Below, one piece after another: positions 28,667 to 33,819 of a DNA stretch of 33,819 nucleotides; the first letter of the stretch is position 1, and each line of letters begins with the position of its first letter. A program made the translations under genes and the position numbers. The notes beneath the pieces were generated by a model. It was not told the DNA's origin. It did not search any database and saw only the letters and a program-made list of their open reading frames with translations. The DNA is from Pseudonocardia sp. CNS-139. Lineage in GTDB: Bacteria > Actinomycetota > Actinomycetes > Mycobacteriales > Pseudonocardiaceae. The stretch spans positions 1 to 33,819 of the forward strand of contig MKJX01000224.1 in assembly GCA_001942415.1 (NCBI GenBank). Reading direction: 5' to 3'.

Positions 28667-30349
28667 TCAGTCGACGGTGACGGTGAGGAAGCGCTCGTCG
28701 GTCAGGGGGGACGGGATGAGGCCCTCGACGCCCTGGCGCACCACGAGGGCGGGCGGCGAGCTGGAGAGCGGCACCCCGGGCAGCTGCTCCATGATCAGGC
28801 GGTTGACCTGCTCGTAGGCGGTCGCGTGGCCGGCCGGGTCGATCGTGGCGTCGGCCGCCGCGATGCCGCCGATGATCGCCTGGTCCTCGGGGAGGGTCAG
28901 GCCGAACTCCGGCCCCGGCGTGCCGAAGAAGCTGCCGAGGAAGTTGCCGGCGTCGTTGTAGTCGCCGGTCCAGCCGAGCAGGTGCAGGTCCTGCGTGCCG
29001 TTGGTCTGCACCGAGTCGAGGTAGCCGCCGTTCCAGGGCTGGGCCACCGGGTTGACGGTGATCCCGACCGCCCGCAGGTTCTCCGCGACCGCCGTGAAGA
29101 TGTTGGTCGGGTTCGGCATGTACGGCCGGGTGACCTCGGTCGGGTAGTAGAAGTTGACCGCCAGGTTCGCCGCGCCGGCCTCGGCGAGCAGCGTCCGGGC
29201 CCGGTCCGGGTCGTACGGGATCGGCTGCAGGTCGGCCGCGTAGCCCGCGACCGTCTCCGGCATGAACTGGGTGGCGACCACGGCGCCGTCGGGGAGCTGG
29301 TTGCGCACCAGCGACTCGCGGTCGATCGCGTGCGCGATCGCCTGCCGCACCCGCACGTCGCGCAGCGCGGGGTTGTTGGCCTTGTTGATGCCGAGGTAGA
29401 GGATGTTGAACGGCGGGCGGACGAGCACGTTGAACCCGTCGTCGCGCAGCGCCTGCCAGTCGGCGGGCGAGGGCAGGTCGTAGCCGTCGATCGTGCCGGC
29501 GGCCAGCTCCTGGCGGCGCGCGTTCTCGTCGGGGATGACCCGGAAGATCAGGCGCTCCACGCCGGCCGGCTCGCCCCAGTAGTCGTCGTTGCGGACGAGG
29601 GTGACCGTGCCGGCGGCGCGGTCGTAGCTCTCGAACCGGAACGGCCCGGTGCCCGTGGGGTGCGACGTCGCGTACTCGCCGAAGGTGAACGCCTCACCGC
29701 TCTGCTCGACGCGGTCGGCGTCGTACTGCTGGAGCGCGGTCGGGCTGGAGATCGACAGCGAGGTCAGGCCGAACGCAGCGGGGAACGCGCCCTTCGCCCG
29801 GTTCAGCCGGATGACGGCCGTGGTCGGGTTCGAGGCGGTGCACGAGTTGTAGACCGGGTCGCCGGCCTCGTCGATCAGGTTGTTCGCGTAGCCCTCGAAC
29901 GTCTCGGTGTAGTAGATCGCCTGGGCCTGCGCCGCCGCCGTGGGGAGGTTGTACCAGCGGTCGAAGTTGAAGCAGACGGCCTCGGCGTCGAAGGGCGTGC
30001 CGTCGTGGAAGGTGACGCCCTCCCGCAGTGTGAAGGTCCACTCGGTGCCGTCCGCGTTGGGCGTCCACTCGGTGGCGAGACCGGGCGCGAGGTCCGCCGA
30101 TCCCTGCTCGTACGTGATCAACGTGTCGTACATCTGCCGCGCGGGCCGGAACGTCTCCCCGTCCTGCGCGAAGAGCGGGTCGAAGTTGTCGGGCGCGCCG
30201 GGCGCCCCGAAGACCATCGTGCCGCCGGTGGTACCGGCACCGCCCTGACCTGCGCCGTCGTCACGTTCCGACTGGGCACAGGCGGCAAGGGTCACGGCGA
30301 GCGCTCCGGCCGCCACCGCGGCGGAGAGTCGTCGAGCAGCAGGATTCAT
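28667..30349 (-). CDS. Peptide ABC transporter substrate-binding lipoprotein (OppA/DppA type)
   Basis: A 560-residue intact family-5 solute-binding protein. The signal sequence ends in lipobox LAAC (Cys near residue 24), anchoring it outside the membrane. Family landmarks include LAPGLATEWTPNADGTEWTF, LREGVTFHDGTPFDAEAVCF and HPTGTGPFRFESYD, and the later DVRVRQAIAHAIDRESLV. ATG 30349 has GAGGTG about 9 bases upstream. It is the first gene of the importer operon. The ligand may be peptides, but family-5 proteins also bind nickel, sugars or siderophores, so specificity is open. Confidence 0.94.
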   Translation of the reverse strand: MNPAARRLSAAVAAGALAVTLAACAQSERDDGAGQGGAGTTGGTMVFGAPGAPDNFDPLFAQDGETFRPARQMYDTLITYEQGSADLAPGLATEWTPNADGTEWTFTLREGVTFHDGTPFDAEAVCFNFDRWYNLPTAAAQAQAIYYTETFEGYANNLIDEAGDPVYNSCTASNPTTAVIRLNRAKGAFPAAFGLTSLSISSPTALQQYDADRVEQSGEAFTFGEYATSHPTGTGPFRFESYDRAAGTVTLVRNDDYWGEPAGVERLIFRVIPDENARRQELAAGTIDGYDLPSPADWQALRDDGFNVLVRPPFNILYLGINKANNPALRDVRVRQAIAHAIDRESLVRNQLPDGAVVATQFMPETVAGYAADLQPIPYDPDRARTLLAEAGAANLAVNFYYPTEVTRPYMPNPTNIFTAVAENLRAVGITVNPVAQPWNGGYLDSVQTNGTQDLHLLGWTGDYNDAGNFLGSFFGTPGPEFGLTLPEDQAIIGGIAAADATIDPAGHATAYEQVNRLIMEQLPGVPLSSSPPALVVRQGVEGLIPSPLTDERFLTVTVD

Positions 30350-30399
30350 GCGGACAACACCTCTTCGTAGGAGATCCGCAGACCGTAGTGGGGTCCGAA

Positions 30400-30411
30400 T
30401 ACCGTTCGGTA
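30400..30411. promoter_or_regulatory. Inverted repeat upstream of peptide importer operon
   Basis: TACCG-TT-CGGTA is a perfect 5-base inverted repeat, 50 bases upstream of the binding-protein start, in the 144-base spacer after recR. It could be an operator for the importer. No clear -35/-10 pair was found, and nothing else stands out in the spacer. Confidence 0.3.
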
Positions 30412-30493
30412 GCCCCGCGCGTCACGGTTCCGCTACGGCTGCCCGGTTCCGCCGTGACCGGGGCCACGGCCGCCGCTGCGCCGGACGGGCCAG

Positions 30494-31109
30494 TCAGAGC
30501 GCGCGGCGGCCGGAGAGCGCGCGGCCGAGCGTCAGCTCGTCGGCGAACTCCAGGTCGCCGCCCATCGGGAGCCCCGACGCCAGCCGCGTGACCGACAGCC
30601 CGGGGAAGTCGCGCAGCAGCCGCACGAGGTAGGTCGCGGTGGCCTCGCCCTCGGTGTTGGGGTCGGTCGCGATGATCACCTCGCGATCTCGCTCTCGTCC
30701 GGCGCCGGGCCGGTGCCGCCGAGCCGGGCCAGCAGCTCCCGGATCCGCAGCGAGTCGGGCCCGATGCCGGCCAGCGGGTCCAGCGCTCCGCCGAGCACGT
30801 GGTAGCGGCCCTTGAACTCGCGCGTGCGCTCGACCGCGAGCACGTCCTTCGGCTCCTCGACCACACACACGACCGTCGGGTCGCGGCGGGCGTCGGCGCA
30901 GAACCGGCACCGCTCGCGCTCCGAGACGTTGCCGCAGACCTCGCAGAACCGGACGCCGTCCTTGACCTTCTGCAACACCTCCTGCAGCCTGCCGACGTCC
31001 GCCGGCTCGGCCGCGAGCAGGTGGAACGCGATCCGCTGGGCGCTCTTGGGCCCGATCCCCGGCAGCGGCCCAGCTCGTCGATCAGGTCCTGGACCGGTCC
31101 CTCGAACAC
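30494..31109 (-). CDS. recR: Recombination mediator RecR (two frameshifts)
   Basis: About 205 residues after repair. RecR works with RecF/RecO to load RecA on gapped DNA. Features in order are the N-terminal MFEGPVQDLIDELGR, a helix-hairpin-helix (LPGIGPKSAQRIAFHLL), the C4 zinc finger (CEVCGNVSERERCRFC), and a Toprim domain ending EVIIATDPNTEGEATATYL and LASGLPMGGDLEFADE. One base is missing near 31070 and one G near 30681 (ATCGCG-AGGTGATC). GTG 31109 is 4 bases after the ebfC stop, so the two are co-transcribed. Confidence 0.95.
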
Positions 31110-31113
31110 GGGC

Positions 31114-31458
31114 CTAGCCGATCCCGGGCAGGCCCAGGCCGCCTGCGGCGTCGCCCAGGCCGCCGGCCAGCGGGCCGATCTTCTCGGCCTGCAGCTCCTG
31201 CGCGGCCCGCGCCGCGTCGTGCAGCGCGCCGACGATGAGGTCCTGGAGCGTCTCGACGTCGTCCGGGTCGACCACCTTGGGGTCGATGCGCACCGCGCGC
31301 ACCTCCCCCGCCGCCGTGGTGGTGACCTGCACCAACCCGTTGCCCGCCTGGCCGACCACCTCCGCGGCCGCCAGCTCGGCCTGGGCGGCCATCAGCTGCT
31401 CCTGCATCTTCTGGGCCTGCTGCAGGATCATCTGCATGTCAGGCTGACCAGGTTGCAC
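31114..31458 (-). CDS. ebfC: YbaB/EbfC family nucleoid-associated protein
   Basis: A 114-residue DNA-binding protein. The core is MILQQAQKMQEQLMAAQAEL (N-terminal helix), then a beta hairpin with the family motif GNGLVQVTTTAAGEVRAVRI and the helix after VDPDDVETLQDLIVGALHDA. The Gly- and Leu-rich tail (GGLGDAAGGLGLPGIG) is common in actinobacterial copies. GTG 31458 has AGGAG 6 bases upstream; longer frames to 31527 lack a ribosome site. It precedes recR directly and is divergent from the amidase, as in M. tuberculosis Rv3716c. Confidence 0.93.
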   Translation of the reverse strand: MQPGQPDMQMILQQAQKMQEQLMAAQAELAAAEVVGQAGNGLVQVTTTAAGEVRAVRIDPKVVDPDDVETLQDLIVGALHDAARAAQELQAEKIGPLAGGLGDAAGGLGLPGIG

Positions 31459-31537
31459 CAGGGTCTCCTCGCACGTCACGCGGACCGTCGACGCGGCCGC
31501 CTCTGCTAGCCAGGCTAACGCCTGCAACGCTCACGGT

Positions 31538-32364
31538 GTGCGCACCTCCCGACGCATCCTGCTCTGCTGCACCGCGCTCGCGGCCGTCGCCGCGGGCACG
31601 GCGTCCGCGGCGCCCGCCGCGACCCCGCAGGCCGCGCAGACCACGGTCCGCGACGCGGCGCCGCAGCCGCCGGTGGTGGTGCTCGACCCGGGGCACAACG
31701 GCCGCAACGGCGCGCACCCGGACGTGATCGCCCGGCCCGTGCCCGACGGGCGCGGCGGCACCAAGCCGTGCAACACGACCGGCACCGCCACGGACGCCGG
31801 CTACCCCGAGCACGCGTTCACGTTCGACGTCGCGACCCGCGCGGCGGGGCTGCTCACGGCCGCCGGCGTGCGGGTGGTGCTGACCCGGCCCGACGACAAC
31901 GGCGTCGGGCCCTGCGTGGACGAGCGCGGCGCCGCGGGCGGGGTGCACGGCGCGGCCGCGGTGGTCGCCATCCACGCGGACGGCTCGGCGGCCGGCCACT
32001 CCGGGTTCCACGTCGCGTACGCCGACCCGCCGCTCAACCAGGTGCAGGCCGGGCCCGCGCTCGGGCTCGCGACCGCGCTGCGGGACGCGCTGCGCGCCGC
32101 CGGCTTCCCGGACGCCGACTACATCGGGCGCGACGGCCTCTCGCCGCGCTCCGACCTCGCCGGGCTCAACCACGCGACCCGGCCCACGGCGCTCGTGGAG
32201 TGCGCCAACATGCGCAACCCCGCGGAGGCGGCGCTCGTCTCGTCCGAGGCGGGCGCGCCCGCTACGCCGAGGCGATCACGCAGGGCGTGCTGGCGTTCCT
32301 CGGCCGAGCTCGGTCCGGCAGCACCGGCGGCGTCCAGGGTGGTGCTGCAGAACTCCGGCCGTAG
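31538..32364 (+). CDS. Secreted N-acetylmuramoyl-L-alanine amidase, Amidase_3 (one frameshift)
   Basis: About 275 residues. A Sec signal peptide (RRILLCCTALAAVAAGTASA) is followed by a zinc amidase domain that cleaves the MurNAc-L-Ala bond in peptidoglycan. Zinc ligands are His53 (VLDPGHNG), Glu91 (GYPEHAFTF) and His146 (VAIHADG); the catalytic Glu is Glu221 (TALVECANMRN). It closely resembles the Rv3717/Ami1 type in layout and in position next to ebfC-recR. One base is missing near 32255 (GAGGCGGGC-GCGCCCGC), after which RARYAEAITQGVLAFL follows and the stop is 32364. GTG 31538 begins a normal signal peptide. Confidence 0.92.
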
Positions 32365-32421
32365 CGCGCAGGAGGCCCGGGCTCTTCAGCGCGCTCCTCG
32401 GCCCGCGGGAGCGGCTCGGGA

Positions 32422-32970
32422 TCAGCGGCGGTCGATCGCCCTGGCTCCGAGGTGGGCGCTGAGCAGTTCGATCGCGGCCTCCTCCGGGTCGCGCAGCGCG
32501 GCGGCCGCGGGGGGCGGGCCCGCCGCCGCCTCCGCGATCATCGACTCCTCCTCGTCGGGGGGCGCGTCGTCGTCGGGCGGCTCGGGCGGCAGCGGCACGC
32601 CGTCCTCCGCGGGGGCGGCGGGCCGGCGCGGCGCCGCCGCGGGCCGCTGGACCGGGCGGGCCGGGGCCGGCTGCGGCCGGGCCGGAGTGTCGCCGCCCGG
32701 CCGGCGCGCCGGGGCGGCCCCGGGCGGCGGGCCGTCGCCGCTCTCGCAGCGCACCTGCCAGCGCACACCGAGCACCGTGTGCAGCCGCCGCCGCGACGAC
32801 GTCGGCGTTGCGCGGCTCCGAGAGCCGCCGCGCGAGCGACGGGGCCCCAGATGCCGTGCACGAGCGTGTCGCCCTGCACGGCCCGGACCGTGGCGTTGAC
32901 CAGCATCGCCTCGATGCTGCGGCGCTGCGCGCGGGCCGCGGCGAGCACCTCGGGCCAGTCCCGGTGCCCC
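32422..32970 (-). CDS. dnaX: DNA polymerase III gamma/tau subunit, C-terminal fragment only
   Basis: Only the last ~180 residues of DnaX are present. They start at DWPEVLAAARAQRRSIEAML (tau-specific domain) and continue through NATVRAVQGDTLV, GAPSLARRLSEPRNADVVA and LHTVLGVRWQVRCESGDG, a Pro/Ala-rich linker, and the conserved tail LRDPEEAAIELLSAHLGARA. The clamp-loader ATPase part (Walker A, zinc module, SRC motif), normally over 400 residues, is missing. Two frame breaks lie near 32851 and 32797. Upstream sequence switches at about 32970 to an unrelated cupin gene. The position next to amidase, ebfC and recR is the expected dnaX locus, so the downstream side of the junction is the native one. 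Confidence 0.8.
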   Translation of the reverse strand, partial: GAPGLARGARRGPRAAPQHRGDAGQRHGPGRAGRHARARHLGPRRSRGGSRSRATPTSSRRRLHTVLGVRWQVRCESGDGPPPGAAPARRPGGDTPARPQPAPARPVQRPAAAPRRPAAPAEDGVPLPPEPPDDDAPPDEEESMIAEAAAGPPPAAAALRDPEEAAIELLSAHLGARAIDRR

Positions 32971-33593
32971 CGCCGTCCGGTTCCTCCTTCTCCGGGTCGA
33001 GCTTGATGACGTGGATGTGCACGCGGCCGTCGGTGGGGGCACTCGTCTGCAGGTCGCGGTAGAGCACCCAGGAGCGCGGACCGTTGCCCCGCACGTAGTT
33101 CTCCAGGCGGTCGAGGTTGTAGACCGGCTCCAGATGCGCGAACTCTTCGGCCCGTTGCGGTTTGTCGGCGGCCCTGCCGTGCGTGGTCGTGTGCTCGGCG
33201 GGTCCGCGCACCTCGACGGCCTCGAAGTCCGCCGACACGTCGCGCAGCTGATAGCGCCAGAACGGCGGCTGATAACCGGAGTCGTAGGACTCCAGGACCA
33301 CGTCGTGCCCTGCCTCCGTACGCACGGTGACCGAGCCACGCACGACGAAGAACCAGTGGAAGTCGAGATCGTGGAACCCCCACGGACCCTCCGCGAGAGG
33401 CGCTCCGACGGAGCGCAGCATCCGGGCGGCGAGACGACCATCGGTCGCCCCGGCGAGGCCCAGGTCCCGCGCCTCGAGGCCGGCGAGCTCTGCGGGAACC
33501 CATCGGCCCTCGTCGTGGGCGAGGAATCCGGTCTTGATGTCGAGCGGGTCTTCTGCGGTCCAGCCGCTCCGCCACGTGGTCGTCGACGTCATT
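32971..33593 (-). CDS. Bicupin protein, 3'-truncated at junction with dnaX
   Basis: About 207 residues before the junction. The first cupin is visible around WGFHDLDFHWFFVVRGSVTV and SGYQPPFWRYQLRDVSADFE. A second cupin begins at GRVHIHVIKLDPEKEEPDGG, but its metal-binding HxH strand and the rest (~70 residues) are absent because sequence switches to dnaX. Such cupins are sugar-isomerase- or dioxygenase-like, often beside catabolic genes; function unknown. ATG 33593 has AAGGGG 7 bases upstream; an alternative ATG is 33614. It is divergent from a SnoaL-like gene. Confidence 0.7.
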
Positions 33594-33690
33594 GGCCACC
33601 CCTTCGTGCTCATGCTGCACAACCGAGCGATAAGCGCACGGCAGAGGCTGACACGGCGAGCGACCCCCGTCAACGGTTCTGTGCGAAATG

Positions 33691-33704
33691 AGCACGTGTG
33701 TGCT
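33691..33704. promoter_or_regulatory. Inverted repeat in the cupin / SnoaL-like divergent spacer
   Basis: AGCAC-GTGT-GTGCT is a perfect 5-base inverted repeat in the 171-base divergent spacer, which has a lower GC content than its neighbours. It is a plausible operator for a shared catabolic regulator; no regulator gene is in view. Confidence 0.3.
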
Positions 33705-33764
33705 ACCAACGCACGCAACGTCTGTCGCTGCCCGTCCGAGGGTGCCCTCCATCGAAGGACGACC

Positions 33765-33819
33765 ATGTCCCGCATCGCTGATCGCTTCGAGATCCAGGAC
33801 TGCCTGTTCCGCTACGCCC
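33765..33819 (+). CDS. SnoaL/NTF2-like protein, 5' end only
   Basis: The first 18 codons of a gene cut by the window edge: MSRIADRFEIQDCLFRYA. ATG 33765 follows AAGGA by 5 bases. The pattern I-x-D-x-L-x-R-Y-A is typical of the first helix of SnoaL/NTF2-like proteins, a cone-shaped fold with many roles (cyclases, isomerases, dioxygenase small subunits). Eighteen residues support only this broad guess. Confidence 0.5.
   Translation, partial: MSRIADRFEIQDCLFRYA

Noticed and set aside
27836..30370. 844-residue open frame antisense to the peptide importer genes
   Set aside because: It lies opposite three intact, motif-rich genes and shows only Arg/Val/Asp repeats expected from antisense of GC-rich codons.

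Overview
The window is very GC-rich with strong GC3 coding bias. Its gene content points to an actinomycete of the Pseudonocardia/Amycolatopsis type: a two-subunit-style aspartokinase followed by asd, a long leuA with a Leu-rich leader, recR/ebfC/amidase/dnaX synteny like the Mycobacterium tuberculosis Rv3715c-Rv3717 region, LppX/LprG-like lipoproteins and GTG starts. No tRNA, rRNA, insertion sequence or CRISPR array was found. Many housekeeping genes (katA, lysC, asd, leuA, recR, both sugar permeases) are broken by 1-2 base shifts that restore perfectly conserved protein when undone, so the consensus carries many indel errors. I annotate these as single genes and note each shift.

Layout. 27-1623: ohr with a palindromic operator candidate, and an ACT-GNAT protein. 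1620-6211: sugar ABC importer, with the ATPase divergent from a lipoprotein binding protein and two permeases. 6237-8703: LppX/LprG-like lipoprotein and catalase. 8826-11079: an MFS transporter and a membrane-anchored EEP-family phosphohydrolase. 11107-13450: asd and lysC, with a probable internal beta-subunit start. 13597-16587: a small membrane protein, leuA with a leader peptide and pseudoknot attenuator, and an uncharacterised actinobacterial protein coupled to an MFS exporter (16584-17806).

17845-24338 is the accessory island and the most interesting part. A TPR-CHAT caspase-like protease (His and Cys present) is flanked by two paralogous subtilisin-like proteases without signal peptides, one downstream of it and one divergent. 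Next to them is an ECF sigma factor with an uncharacterised partner that looks like a beta-sandwich. Together they look like an intracellular proteolytic cascade wired to transcription; by analogy with Craspase (TPR-CHAT, Csx30, RpoE) this may be a stress, defence or cell-fate switch. That function is inference.

24502-30349: complete oligopeptide ABC importer (binding protein, two permeases, two ATPases), with a 14-bp stem-loop after the binding-protein gene. 30494-32364: recR, ebfC and a divergent zinc amidase. 32422-32970 holds only the C-terminus of dnaX, joined directly to a truncated bicupin gene (to 33593). That junction looks like an assembly chimera or deletion, so sequence to its right may not belong here. 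The window ends in the first codons of a SnoaL/NTF2-like gene.
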